Shown here piece after piece: positions 1 to 7,387 of a stretch of DNA of 16,801 nt. Positions within the stretch are counted from its first letter, which is position 1. Each line of letters begins with the position of its first letter. Where the stretch lies: the NCBI GenBank assembly GCA_002731195.1, contig PCAI01000066.1, forward strand, positions 1-16,801. The letters are read 5' to 3'. A program made the translations under genes and the position numbers. This stretch comes from Methanobacteriota archaeon (GTDB lineage: Archaea > Thermoplasmatota > Poseidoniia > Poseidoniales > Thalassarchaeaceae). Below the pieces are notes generated by a model. That model ran no database searches. It saw only the letters and a program-made list of their open reading frames with translations, and was not told the DNA's origin.

Positions 1-1
1 A

Positions 2-523
2 TCTACTTCTCCGATAGAAGGCGCTACTGTATTAATAGGAGATATTTCTGAAAAATCAACTTTAGAACAAATTTCAGAACTTTTAGGAGATAGGATTTTG
101 AATACTGTAATTAGTGATATATCACCAAAATTAACCGGCAGGTATGATACAGATCAGGCAATATCATTAGAACTATCCACACTTGTAATGGATACAGCAA
201 TGTTAATTTTGACACCCGGTGGCAATTTTGTTACAAAAATATTTCAAGGGACAGGAATTGAGGGTTTAATGAAAGCAGCCAAACAAAGATTCTCCAATGT
301 ACAACGGTATGCCCCTACAGCGAGTAGGAAATCATCATCTGAAACCTATTTGGTTTGTCAGAATAAATTACCTCGGCCTAAAGACGGAGCACGTGGAAAA
401 ACGGCTTATCAACAAGTACAGGAGCATCTAGAAGAAATAGACGTATTAGTGAAAAGAGTGGATTCTGAAGAAGTTCAGACAGCAATAGGATTTAGAAAAT
501 TAAGTAGGAAAGAAGAGGATTAA
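2..523 (+). CDS. rlmE: RlmE/FtsJ-family rRNA 2'-O-methyltransferase, 5'-truncated
   Basis: Predicted SAM-dependent methyltransferase that 2'-O-methylates a uridine in the large-subunit rRNA A-loop (family role). The reading frame is open to the window's first base, so the N-terminus, with the first SAM-binding strand and the first catalytic Lys, is missing. A TTG codon at 98 is not the start: the frame upstream of it already encodes family sequence (SPIEGATVLIGDI). Visible family features are the catalytic Asp in VISDISPKLTG, the catalytic Lys in GGNFVTKIFQG and the catalytic Glu in SSSETYLV, which are three members of the FtsJ K-D-K-E tetrad. About 50 charged residues follow the usual FtsJ end (LPRPKDGARGK onward). 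They do not look like the TRAM domain found on some archaeal FtsJ proteins, and I cannot assign them. The stop overlaps the stop of the convergent exporter gene. Confidence 0.9.
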   Translation, partial: STSPIEGATVLIGDISEKSTLEQISELLGDRILNTVISDISPKLTGRYDTDQAISLELSTLVMDTAMLILTPGGNFVTKIFQGTGIEGLMKAAKQRFSNVQRYAPTASRKSSSETYLVCQNKLPRPKDGARGKTAYQQVQEHLEEIDVLVKRVDSEEVQTAIGFRKLSRKEED

Positions 524-3093
524 TTATTTCCGTTACCATTACTTGTACGGACCTCTGCAGCCAATAAACCAGGCAATACTAATAATGCTAGAATTAATGA
601 AAAAGCAACTGAAATAGCACTTACAATGCCAAAGTCTCTAATGACAGGTATTGGTGATAAAAGCAGTACTGTGAAACCACATATCGTAGTTCCTGCTGAG
701 ATCAATAATGATGCCCCAGTAGTAACATACATGTCCCTCATTGCAGGCCATGTTTTCATACCTTCACGTCTATTTTCTTCAAATCTTCTCCATACATGTA
801 TAGAATAATCGATACCAAGTCCTATTGTTAGTGCAGTTATCATGATAGTCAAAACATTCCAATTTATCCCCAATATGGCCATAGATCCAACGACCCATGA
901 ACCTGCTAAACCAACAGGTAGAATGACAACTAAGGATTGGCCAAAGCTCCTAGTAAGAATTACCAAAACCGCCAAGGACACTGCAAGGCTTATCGCAGTT
1001 GAATATAGAATAGAAGATATTAGACCTGAAAGAACATTGGAAAGGATTATCAGATTGCCATCAAGATATGCATTGCCTCCAATATCTTCTTCAATAATTC
1101 TTAATTCTACTCCAAACTCTCTTGCAATATTTCCTACTTCTGTGCTTGATTCAGCCTCTACATCTACCCTTATGGATAGGTATTTGATGGCAGAATTGGA
1201 TTCATCAAGCGCCACATATAGTTCAGTTCTCTCTGCCCAAGTTAAGCCCCTTAGCTGATCTCCAACACTATCATTAGATAATAATTCAATAACTGCCCCA
1301 GTCAAATCTCCATGTTCAAAATTCTCAGTGGTTGCTATCTCATTTCCGAATAATTCTAAATTATTCCGTTCGCCGAATTCATCACTCTGAATTAGCATAT
1401 CTTTCAGAATTAGATACAAACTGTCGTAAGACGGCCACTCATTACTGGAACCCGATACTTGCGTTGAAACAACAGATGGGATACGGAGAAGTGACTGATC
1501 AAATCCTCTTAATGAGGTTAAAATTCTCTCCTCATCATTGAATGATAATTCTGATTCAGTTGGTTCTATCAAGATATGGACTGATTTCAAAGCATCAATT
1601 TCATAAGAATCGTATATTTCATTTCTTACTTGCATTATTTCCATTTCATCTTCGGACAAGAAATCAGTTAATTCAAAGCTAGTATCTAAGCCATTTTGCG
1701 CAACTACTACAGAACCAGTAGTTATCAAAACGACCATTAAAAGCACTCTAGCCGTATTATTCCTTTGAAAATCTGTAGCTTTATCTGCTATATAGTCAAG
1801 TTTTATACCGCGTGAATGAGTTTCTCCTGTCAATCTCTCAACAACAACATGTACTGCTCCTACTGTTACCGTACTTGCAATAAACGCTGAAATCACGCCC
1901 AAAGCTAATGTAAAGCCAAATGCCTGTAATGGTGGCAATGGAGAAAAGGAGTTTGCTAGGAAAGCGAATACGGTAGTTACTACAGCAAGAGATAAAGCCA
2001 TCCTTATTTTCATGAAGGATTGTATCCACGCTTTCGCAGCACTGTTAGTCTTAGATCTTGCTTTATCGTAACCAGTCTGCAAATGTATGGAGTAATCAAT
2101 TCCAAGTCCCAAAACAACCGGAGCGACAGCGACCTCTAAAATTGTAAATCCGAAACCTAACATAGAGATTATACCATATGTCCATACTAATGATGCTGAG
2201 AGGCCAAGAAGAGGTGCTGCTACCATCATAAATGATCTAAATGTCACTGCAAGAAGTAGGACGACTATCAATATAGCTAGGATGAATAAATATATCAAAT
2301 TATCAAGTGTGGATTCATTTATGTCATTACTAATCAATGAATCGGAAATCACACCATATTCGAGAGGTGCAGTAGAAGAATCGTCATTATTGTAACTTAA
2401 CATATCCCTTATATCGGCGGCATACTTGAGGTTTTCATCTTCACCTAAATTACCATTCATTTCTATAATCCACAGAGTACTTGATGCATGAGGCAATGGA
2501 CTTCCTGTTCCATCAAGTAGCCAATCACAAAGAGATTCAAAATTAAAGTCTTGATGTAACATTACTGAAGATGCAAATGATGCATATGCTACACTTTCTT
2601 CATCATTTGAGAAGGAAGATTCACAATTCTCATTATTATCAAATACGGAATTGAGTAAATCTTGCCAATCATCAAAATCCGCCAGTGATCCTGAAAAATT
2701 ACTTTGGTCAATGGCTCTTTCTAAGATATCTGCAGCATTGAGTTGTGATTTGATGAAATTACCATTAGAATCAGAGTAATTCTGTATCATTGTAAAGTCT
2801 TTATTAAGTTGCTTTAGTGCACCAATTTCAAGAACACTGGAATCTTCTTGGCTTGCTTCAATGTTGATATAAATAAGTTCACCAGATTGTGTTATTTCAT
2901 CAAAGATTGGCGATTTAGCGTCGTCGTATTCTGTATTTGGAGCAAATGAAGACAAATCTGTAGAAAAGTTTGGCAATGGAGAAAGGAAACTAGCAAGTAG
3001 AATTGTTGCTAAAACACTTATTACGACTATGGGAAGAGCCATTTTCTCAAAGAGTTCTGAGAATCTTTCAGACGGTTGGTCAGCAACTGCCAT
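520..3093 (-). CDS. RND-superfamily (MMPL-like) membrane exporter
   Basis: Large inner-membrane protein of the RND superfamily (archaeal predicted exporter type, COG1033-like), 857 residues from the chosen start. It has the internal duplication of the family. Each half has one membrane helix (about 18-40 and 450-466), a large acidic extracytoplasmic loop (about 41-265 and 467-680) and a block of further helices (about 266-420 and 682-846). The family signature GLGIDYSIH is present identically in both halves, near residues 329 and 758, at the position of the proton-relay aspartate. The substrate is not predictable; lipids, isoprenoids or small molecules are typical for relatives. A longer reading from TTG at 3213 would add 40 residues and run into the divergent rpo11 gene. 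I prefer ATG 3093: a TATA-like element is centred about 25 bp upstream and the membrane helix starts soon after. The gene ends tail-to-tail with rlmE. Confidence 0.9.
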   Translation of the reverse strand: MAVADQPSERFSELFEKMALPIVVISVLATILLASFLSPLPNFSTDLSSFAPNTEYDDAKSPIFDEITQSGELIYINIEASQEDSSVLEIGALKQLNKDFTMIQNYSDSNGNFIKSQLNAADILERAIDQSNFSGSLADFDDWQDLLNSVFDNNENCESSFSNDEESVAYASFASSVMLHQDFNFESLCDWLLDGTGSPLPHASSTLWIIEMNGNLGEDENLKYAADIRDMLSYNNDDSSTAPLEYGVISDSLISNDINESTLDNLIYLFILAILIVVLLLAVTFRSFMMVAAPLLGLSASLVWTYGIISMLGFGFTILEVAVAPVVLGLGIDYSIHLQTGYDKARSKTNSAAKAWIQSFMKIRMALSLAVVTTVFAFLANSFSPLPPLQAFGFTLALGVISAFIASTVTVGAVHVVVERLTGETHSRGIKLDYIADKATDFQRNNTARVLLMVVLITTGSVVVAQNGLDTSFELTDFLSEDEMEIMQVRNEIYDSYEIDALKSVHILIEPTESELSFNDEERILTSLRGFDQSLLRIPSVVSTQVSGSSNEWPSYDSLYLILKDMLIQSDEFGERNNLELFGNEIATTENFEHGDLTGAVIELLSNDSVGDQLRGLTWAERTELYVALDESNSAIKYLSIRVDVEAESSTEVGNIAREFGVELRIIEEDIGGNAYLDGNLIILSNVLSGLISSILYSTAISLAVSLAVLVILTRSFGQSLVVILPVGLAGSWVVGSMAILGINWNVLTIMITALTIGLGIDYSIHVWRRFEENRREGMKTWPAMRDMYVTTGASLLISAGTTICGFTVLLLSPIPVIRDFGIVSAISVAFSLILALLVLPGLLAAEVRTSNGNGNN

Positions 3094-3115
3094 GCTTCCC
3101 GCTGAGGCTGCTGAT

Positions 3116-3121
3116 GTATAA
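3116..3121 (-). promoter_or_regulatory. TATA-like box of the RND exporter gene
   Basis: TTATAC on the minus strand, centred about 25.5 bp before the ATG at 3093. In archaea the TATA box is centred near -26, so transcription would begin at or next to the start codon, giving a leaderless mRNA. This supports 3093 over the upstream TTG at 3213. It is assigned by position and sequence only. Confidence 0.45.
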
Positions 3122-3202
3122 CTTAGGGTGAATTTGAATCGAACAATGTCGGTAATAACATGAAAGGACTCAAAAAGGAGAGGCAGGTCGAAAGGTCGTC
3201 TT

Positions 3203-3460
3203 ATGTCAATCAAAGTACTAAAAAATGAAGGTCGTGAATTGAGAGTTAGAATAAGTGGGGAGAGTCATACAACATTACAAATGTTCAGATCTAGGCTTAA
3301 TGCAAGTAAAGATGTTGAATATGCTAATTATTTCCAGAATCACCCTGATTTGGATGATCCAGAGATATTCATAAGAACAGAAAAAGGGAAAAAGGCAGAG
3401 AAAGTTTTCAAAGATCTTTGTAAAGAATTAAGTAAAGATATTTCTAACATAAAACTCTGA
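3203..3460 (+). CDS. rpo11: DNA-directed RNA polymerase subunit Rpo11 (RpoL)
   Basis: Small subunit of archaeal RNA polymerase (85 residues; family about 85-100), the counterpart of eukaryotic Rpb11/AC19 and of one bacterial alpha N-terminal domain. It pairs with Rpo3 to nucleate polymerase assembly. Conserved stretches are easy to see: the ELRVRISGESHTTLQMFR segment (residues 12-29), where the helix packs against Rpo3, and then YANYFQNHP (40-48) with the near-invariant His-Pro before the last strands. The C-terminus is a lysine-rich helix. The gene is divergent from the RND exporter with a 109-bp gap, and truD starts 15 nt after its stop, so the two are probably co-transcribed. A plausible TATA-like stretch (GTAATAAC) lies near 3152-3159; the ribosome-binding site is weak. 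Confidence 0.93.
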   Translation: MSIKVLKNEGRELRVRISGESHTTLQMFRSRLNASKDVEYANYFQNHPDLDDPEIFIRTEKGKKAEKVFKDLCKELSKDISNIKL

Positions 3461-3467
3461 GGCGGTG
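3459..3467 (+). promoter_or_regulatory. Ribosome-binding site of truD
   Basis: GAGGCGGTG overlapping the rpo11 stop codon, 8 nt before ATG 3476. Its complementarity to the 16S 3' end and its spacing favour ATG 3476 over the TTG at 3473. The overlap with the upstream stop suggests translation of the two genes is linked. Confidence 0.6.
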
Positions 3468-3475
3468 AAGTCTTG

Positions 3476-4867
3476 ATGGAAGGCTCTCTAGAAGAGCGTT
3501 TAGGTTTGTCAGAATGGACGTCCGATAATGATGGTATAGGCGGAGTTTTGAAATCGAGAGTTGAGGATTTCAGAGTTGAGGAAATATCAAAAATACCTGC
3601 CCTAGATCCAAAAGGCAGATTTACAGTAGCTAGGATAACCATGGTTAACTGGGAGACTAATAGATTCTTGAAAAGACTTTCAAAGGCGTGTGGGATAAGT
3701 AGAAACAGGATATTTTCATCCGGAATGAAGGACAAAAGAGCAGTCACGACACAAATAGTCGTAATAGATTCGCCCTTGTACAAAGTTGAAAAGATAAAAA
3801 TTCCAGATAGTACTATAGAAATTTTAGGCAGGACACATCAGAAAATCGGAATGAGTGACCATGATGGTAATAGATTTACAATCACTGTTCGAGGTTGTTG
3901 TGACTCAAATGGAATTCCACTAGATGGCAAAGAAGCGATGAAGAGAGTTAAGCAAATTCGTGAAGATATGGCTGAAAAACTCGGTGCTGATGCATTTCCT
4001 AATTGGATTGGCCCACAAAGATTCGGATCAACAAGGCCAGTTACTCCTGAAGTTGGTAGAGCAGTAGTCCATGGAGACTACAAGAAAGCAGTAGATCTTT
4101 ATCTTGGAATGGAGGGTAAAAATGCCACTCAAGATGTAATTCAATTTAGAAAGATGTGGAGGGACACAGGAGACATAGAGGCATGTATGGAGATTATTCC
4201 TGAACGACTTGGTTATGAGAGAAATATATTAGAAAAATTACAAAATAAACCGTCAGATTATGTTTCTGCTTTCATGGCTCTTCCAAATTCTTTACAGTTA
4301 CTTACCATACATTCTGTCCAATCCTTAACTTTTAATTATTCATTAAGAGAAAGAATGAAGAATAATTTGCCAATCATTCATCCTACACTGGGAGATATTG
4401 TAGCTCCTGTGAATCCTAATGGAAGGATTGATGCAGGGAAAATGGCTTATGTTTCAGAAACTAATCTTGAAAGGTGTAAGAGAAATTGTGAATCTAGTAG
4501 ATTAGCAGTAACTGGACCATTGCCTGGCTTGGAATCGGCCTTGGCTAAAGAAGAACCGGGAGAGATAGAAAATATAGCATTGAAAGAAAGTCGACTTGAC
4601 CAAGTTGATTGGAGAATTGAAAAGATTCCACGGTTGACTTCATCTGGAACAAGAAGGCCATTGTCTGTTTTCTTCAGAAATTTTAGTGTTAGTGAAGCCC
4701 CAGAAGTTAGTGATTTAACTTCTAGTAGGTGGATAGAAGGGAATAAAGAAGGAGATAGATGGAATGTAGATGGAGCATGTCTAAAACTAAAATTTTCTCT
4801 ACCGCCCGGCACATATGCCACAGTATTGATGAGAGAATTTATGAAATCACCATTGGATCATTATTGA
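3476..4867 (+). CDS. truD: tRNA pseudouridine synthase D (TruD)
   Basis: Archaeal TruD, which isomerises uridine 13 of certain tRNAs to pseudouridine (the family also modifies other RNAs). It is 463 residues from ATG 3476, a normal length for archaeal members, which carry a larger insertion domain than bacterial ones. The catalytic motif GMKDKRAVTTQ is at 83-93 with catalytic Asp86. The second conserved motif PNWIGPQRFG is at 175-184. The characteristic C-terminal motif LPPGTYATVLMREFMK is near the end. The N-terminal VEDFRVEEI is also typical. It follows rpo11 by 15 nt and is preceded by a good ribosome-binding site. It converges with the aEF-1beta gene, with only 23 bp between the two stops. 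Confidence 0.95.
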   Translation: MEGSLEERLGLSEWTSDNDGIGGVLKSRVEDFRVEEISKIPALDPKGRFTVARITMVNWETNRFLKRLSKACGISRNRIFSSGMKDKRAVTTQIVVIDSPLYKVEKIKIPDSTIEILGRTHQKIGMSDHDGNRFTITVRGCCDSNGIPLDGKEAMKRVKQIREDMAEKLGADAFPNWIGPQRFGSTRPVTPEVGRAVVHGDYKKAVDLYLGMEGKNATQDVIQFRKMWRDTGDIEACMEIIPERLGYERNILEKLQNKPSDYVSAFMALPNSLQLLTIHSVQSLTFNYSLRERMKNNLPIIHPTLGDIVAPVNPNGRIDAGKMAYVSETNLERCKRNCESSRLAVTGPLPGLESALAKEEPGEIENIALKESRLDQVDWRIEKIPRLTSSGTRRPLSVFFRNFSVSEAPEVSDLTSSRWIEGNKEGDRWNVDGACLKLKFSLPPGTYATVLMREFMKSPLDHY

Positions 4868-4879
4868 ATGAGAGAGAGT

Positions 4880-4887
4880 AAAAAAAA
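4880..4887 (-). terminator. Oligo-T terminator of the zinc ribbon-aEF-1beta operon
   Basis: Eight consecutive T on the minus strand, starting 3 nt after the aEF-1beta stop codon. Archaeal intrinsic termination uses such U-tracts without needing a hairpin. On the plus strand it is an A-run and would not terminate truD. Confidence 0.55.
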
Positions 4888-4890
4888 TAC

Positions 4891-5157
4891 TCAGAGTCTT
4901 CCCATTTCTAAAGTCTCTATCTGGCTGACTAAAGAATCGAGTGAGCGAATAGTATCTTCAAAACCGTCGACGATTCCTTCGCCTTCGCCTAGAACTGCTT
5001 GAACCTCGATGAACATCATCCCAAATGCTAATGGTTTAATTTCAACCATTTGAACCTCGGGTAAATTATCAATTAATCCCGCTATGCCTTCATAATCAGG
5101 AGTTTTATCTTCTGGTTGATCCATAGTTACCTTGTACTTAACAACAACTTGCCCCAT
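4891..5157 (-). CDS. ef1b: Translation elongation factor 1-beta (aEF-1beta)
   Basis: Archaeal guanine-nucleotide exchange factor that recharges elongation factor 1-alpha with GTP. Length is 88 residues, exactly the size of archaeal aEF-1beta, which consists of only the C-terminal exchange domain of the eukaryotic factor. It begins MGQVVVKYKVTM, has the conserved IKPLAFGMMFIEVQAVLGEG segment in the middle (roughly 40-60) and ends in a Leu-rich helix and the typical final strand (IETLEMGRL). A strong ribosome-binding site, AGGTGGG (5164-5170), lies 6 nt before the ATG. The zinc-ribbon gene ends 17 nt upstream, a pairing also known from other archaea. Both are read from one upstream promoter and end at the oligo-T run. 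Confidence 0.93.
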   Translation of the reverse strand: MGQVVVKYKVTMDQPEDKTPDYEGIAGLIDNLPEVQMVEIKPLAFGMMFIEVQAVLGEGEGIVDGFEDTIRSLDSLVSQIETLEMGRL

Positions 5158-5174
5158 ATATAACCCACCTTTAT

Positions 5175-5342
5175 TTAAGGACCTTGGAAACTACAATCCG
5201 GACAAATATACTTAATTCCTTGGACCCTACATTGTTCACTTCGACCTATTTCATGTCCACATTCTGGGCAATTAAAAGTCGTATCGCGATTACTAACTAG
5301 TGGCACTCCAGATGAAGTACAGACGCTGGTTTTTCTTGTCAT
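5175..5342 (-). CDS. Small zinc-ribbon protein (HVO_2753-like), 55 residues
   Basis: A 55-residue protein beginning MTRKTSVCTSSG and ending PDCSFQGP. It contains three clear cysteine motifs: CTS near residue 8, CPECGHE near 25-31 and CPDC at 47-50, plus Cys38. This gives a two-zinc ribbon array as in the haloarchaeal small zinc-finger protein HVO_2753. The family sits directly upstream of aEF-1beta in many archaea; in haloarchaea it has been linked to swarming and biofilm formation, but its biochemical role is unknown. Placement with aEF-1beta suggests a translation-related role (inference). The ATG is preceded by GAGG 7 nt upstream. It is easily missed by gene finders because of its size. 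Confidence 0.88.
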   Translation of the reverse strand: MTRKTSVCTSSGVPLVSNRDTTFNCPECGHEIGRSEQCRVQGIKYICPDCSFQGP

Positions 5343-5419
5343 CAACAATCCTCTATGAGGCGGCCGAGAGATGCACCCTTTTTAGCGTTGATTGAAATCA
5401 GGAGGAAAAAAATATCTAA

Positions 5420-5472
5420 AATTATGACTAGAATAGAGATTTAATATCATAATTTGATTAATGAAATCATAA
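5420..5472. repeat. Four alternating TTATGA/TCATAA elements
   Basis: The hexamer TTATGA occurs at 5423-5428 and 5459-5464, and its reverse complement TCATAA at 5448-5453 and 5467-5472, in strictly alternating orientation. The outer pair extends to a perfect 9-bp inverted repeat (AAATTATGA at 5420-5428, TCATAATTT at 5448-5456). The second and third copies form a 6-bp dyad with a 5-nt spacer. The cluster lies between the DUF2240 stop and the zinc-ribbon promoter region. It could be an operator, a termination/processing structure, or chance in AT-rich DNA. Confidence 0.45.
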
Positions 5473-5487
5473 AATAAATATTTATTT
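5472..5487. repeat. Perfect 16-bp A/T palindrome
   Basis: AAATAAATATTTATTT reads the same on both strands. It lies 15 bp downstream of the DUF2240 stop codon, next to the TTATGA cluster. It is possibly part of a terminator or a protein-binding dyad; low-complexity A/T composition makes chance a real alternative. Confidence 0.5.
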
Positions 5488-5502
5488 AAATTGTATAAAT
5501 GT

Positions 5503-6069
5503 CTATTTTTCTAGTATTTTGATAATTTTATCCATATCCAGTCCTTGTTCTCTTGCCAAAAGTGCCACACATAACCACAAAGTAACCGGACCTAGTGCTT
5601 TACGTTTCCTTTGAGACCTTCTAACGACTTCCCTATTAGTCAAACCGGATTTTCTAGAAACATAGTTGATTAAAAAAGTAGTTTTGTCTTCAATACTTTT
5701 AGGATCTTTTCCAGCCTTATTAAAATTTACTTTATTTTCTATCTTTGCAGCATTTTCTTCTGATTCTTGATTAAGGACAATAGAGTCTAATGTACAAGGT
5801 GGTGAATTTAATATTTCACGTAAAATAGGCCTCCATCCAAGCATAGGAGAAGACAATTTGACATTGGAATTTGGATACAGATATTCTTCAGATTCCATTA
5901 TCCAGTTATTATCCAGTAAATGAGAAACTACCAAATTGGCATCATTAGGATTGAACCATTGCATTTCTAAAGACCAAAGTCGCATTAGGTCTGATCTACT
6001 TGTTTTAGGAAATTGGGGGGGAAAACTAGCAAATAATAATTTTGACATCTCATTATAGTCGTCATTCAC
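5503..6069 (-). CDS. DUF2240-family archaeal protein
   Basis: Uncharacterised protein (188 residues from GTG 6069) that resembles the archaea-specific DUF2240 family. The N-terminal part has the WFNPNDANLVVSHLLDNNWI segment, matching the family's 'WFSP..A...V..A...GLL' winged-helix-like pattern, followed by LGWRPI. The C-terminal helices (SGLTNREVVRRSQRKRKALG and then LCVALLAREQGLDMDKIIKI) match the family's end. A low-complexity Asn/Lys/Glu linker joins them. The function is unknown; a nucleic-acid-binding role is only a guess. TTG at 6084 would allow five more residues but sits within about 10 bp of the TATA-like element, so it is unlikely. GTG 6069 lies 25-26 bp from that element and is my choice; ATG 6048 is an alternative. 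Confidence 0.7.
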   Translation of the reverse strand: MNDDYNEMSKLLFASFPPQFPKTSRSDLMRLWSLEMQWFNPNDANLVVSHLLDNNWIMESEEYLYPNSNVKLSSPMLGWRPILREILNSPPCTLDSIVLNQESEENAAKIENKVNFNKAGKDPKSIEDKTTFLINYVSRKSGLTNREVVRRSQRKRKALGPVTLWLCVALLAREQGLDMDKIIKILEK

Positions 6070-6090
6070 AAGACATCCTTCCAAAACAAA

Positions 6091-6098
6091 GTAATAAA
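6091..6098 (-). promoter_or_regulatory. TATA-like box of the DUF2240 gene
   Basis: TTTATTAC on the minus strand, centred 25.5 bp from GTG 6069. It has the same spacing and nearly the same sequence as the element before the HTH_10 gene, which suggests a leaderless mRNA. It argues against the TTG start at 6084. Confidence 0.45.
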
Positions 6099-6169
6099 CT
6101 TACCATAGAAAATAGACAGAGATTAGTGTGATTGAATAAGGGAGTCGTAGTGCGTGCCCCCGGATAAGA

Positions 6170-7387
6170 ATGCCTAGTGACTATATTGCTCGAGATCCTC
6201 GTACGGGAAAGGCGATTAGTAAGAGAGTTCTTTCATACAAAGATGAAGACATTAGAATGCTCTTGCCCAGTTCTGGGCCTTGGCAGAGAATACCTGTTAT
6301 GGAAATATTATCACTAGCCAGTGGGAAGGTTAAGAAAATTGAGTTATCGCATACTAGTGGGAACGGAGGTTTTGCTGGAAGGATTGATGGGATAAAGGCG
6401 CTCAATAGAGTACTGGATGTAGATGTGGAGAAAGGTCATGCCGAATTACTAAATGCTCTTGATGATGACTATCCCGATGTACGCATAGCAGCATTGAAAG
6501 CTATGCCATCATTTTCATTGAGAAAAAGTGCTTCTATTTTCCGATTTCTTTCAGATAGGCTAATTGATGAGCATGAATCCGTAAGAGAGGCTGCTAGAGA
6601 TTGTCTAAAACTTCTGGCACCTATTTTCCCATCTGGTTGTGAGAGTATCCTGAGAAGGGAGCTTCGAAATGATGTGAAAAAATACAGAATTGATGCATTT
6701 GAAGCTCTAAGACTAACTGCCAAAAGATGGCCAGAAGCAGGATGCCTGCATCTTGATGAATTGATAAGAGAGGAAGATGCAGATTTACGCCGTAGAGGCT
6801 CAAAAATACTCAAGACGATTGCTTCATCTGGAGGAGCTACTGGTTGGGATTTGATTAGTTGGTCATTACAGGATGAAGATGTTCAAGTTCGTAGAAATGC
6901 TTCTCAGACATTTATTACTCTTGCAAATTCTGAGCCAAGAATAGCGATAATACTGGTAGAGTCTGCAATCGGAGAAGAAGACAATGTAATAAGGAAAAAT
7001 GTAATCAGAACCCTTAAGAAACTGGATGTGCAAAATCCTAGAGTTACTAGAATGATAATTGATGGAGCGAGATCAAGAGATGTCGAGATGCGAAAAGCAT
7101 GTGTGAGTCAATTATCCATAATTTTGAGTGGCGATAGATTACGAGAAGTTGCTGAGGAACTATTACGCCATGAAACGAATTCTGAATTGCGTAGGAAACT
7201 AACTTCTTTATCCATAGACATAACTATGGAAGGAACAGAAATTGAGAAAAATCGATTCTTAGCACCCTTAGAATATGTTGAAGATGACAGTGATAAAGAA
7301 CAAGAATCTACTAAAATCAATAAATTAGGTAAGGGTGAGGATGATAAACAAGAGTTGGGTCGGCGAGACGGAGAGGGTTCAAGATGA
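6170..7387 (+). CDS. HEAT-repeat protein
   Basis: A 405-residue soluble protein, no specific family recognised. From about residue 70 to 350 it is a solenoid of helical HEAT-like repeats. The inner-helix pattern recurs as DDDYPDVRIAALKAM (98-112), DEHESVREAARDCLKLL (133-149), REEDADLRRRGSKIL (200-214), QDEDVQVRRNASQTF (234-248) and SRDVEMRKACVSQL (302-315). Such repeats usually make a protein-protein or protein-RNA scaffold. The N-terminal 60 residues are not repeats and begin with a basic stretch; the last 45 are charged and probably disordered. There is no signal peptide, so it is cytoplasmic. Its stop overlaps the ATG of the next gene (ATGA at 7384-7387), and the DEAD-box helicase follows, so it may be a helicase partner (inference). 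The start ATG is the first in frame after an upstream stop at 6137; no strong ribosome-binding site is visible. Confidence 0.8.
   Translation: MPSDYIARDPRTGKAISKRVLSYKDEDIRMLLPSSGPWQRIPVMEILSLASGKVKKIELSHTSGNGGFAGRIDGIKALNRVLDVDVEKGHAELLNALDDDYPDVRIAALKAMPSFSLRKSASIFRFLSDRLIDEHESVREAARDCLKLLAPIFPSGCESILRRELRNDVKKYRIDAFEALRLTAKRWPEAGCLHLDELIREEDADLRRRGSKILKTIASSGGATGWDLISWSLQDEDVQVRRNASQTFITLANSEPRIAIILVESAIGEEDNVIRKNVIRTLKKLDVQNPRVTRMIIDGARSRDVEMRKACVSQLSIILSGDRLREVAEELLRHETNSELRRKLTSLSIDITMEGTEIEKNRFLAPLEYVEDDSDKEQESTKINKLGKGEDDKQELGRRDGEGSR

Larger units (their letters stand above)
5343..5502. promoter_or_regulatory. Intergenic region upstream of the zinc ribbon-aEF-1beta operon
   Basis: A 160-bp gene-free stretch between two leftward genes. 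Next to the zinc-ribbon start are a possible ribosome-binding site (GAGG on the minus strand, 5350-5353) and CCTC (5357-5360), which could pair with it over a 3-nt loop. A GC palindrome CGGCCG is at 5361-5366. A weak TATA-like CTAAAAAG (minus strand, 5378-5385) lies further up. The remaining 100 bp is very AT-rich and contains the dyads listed separately. No ORF or RNA gene was recognised. Confidence 0.5.

Noticed and set aside
98..523. A complete 141-residue gene starting at TTG 98
   Set aside because: The frame is open to the window start, and the upstream residues match the FtsJ fold, so the gene is simply cut by the window edge.
842..1258. Plus-strand 138-codon ORF inside the RND gene
   Set aside because: It is the shadow of the RND coding frame; there are no motifs and the composition is typical of a reverse complement.
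3173..3213. N-terminal extension of the RND protein to TTG 3213
   Set aside because: It would overlap the rpo11 gene, lacks a ribosome-binding site, and the TATA-like box at 3116-3121 would lie inside the coding sequence.
5355..5370. GAGGCGG patches near several gene starts as a shared regulatory element
   Set aside because: Before truD and the helicase they are ordinary ribosome-binding sites; at 5357-5363 the patch is on the wrong strand for the neighbouring genes, so no common role is supported.
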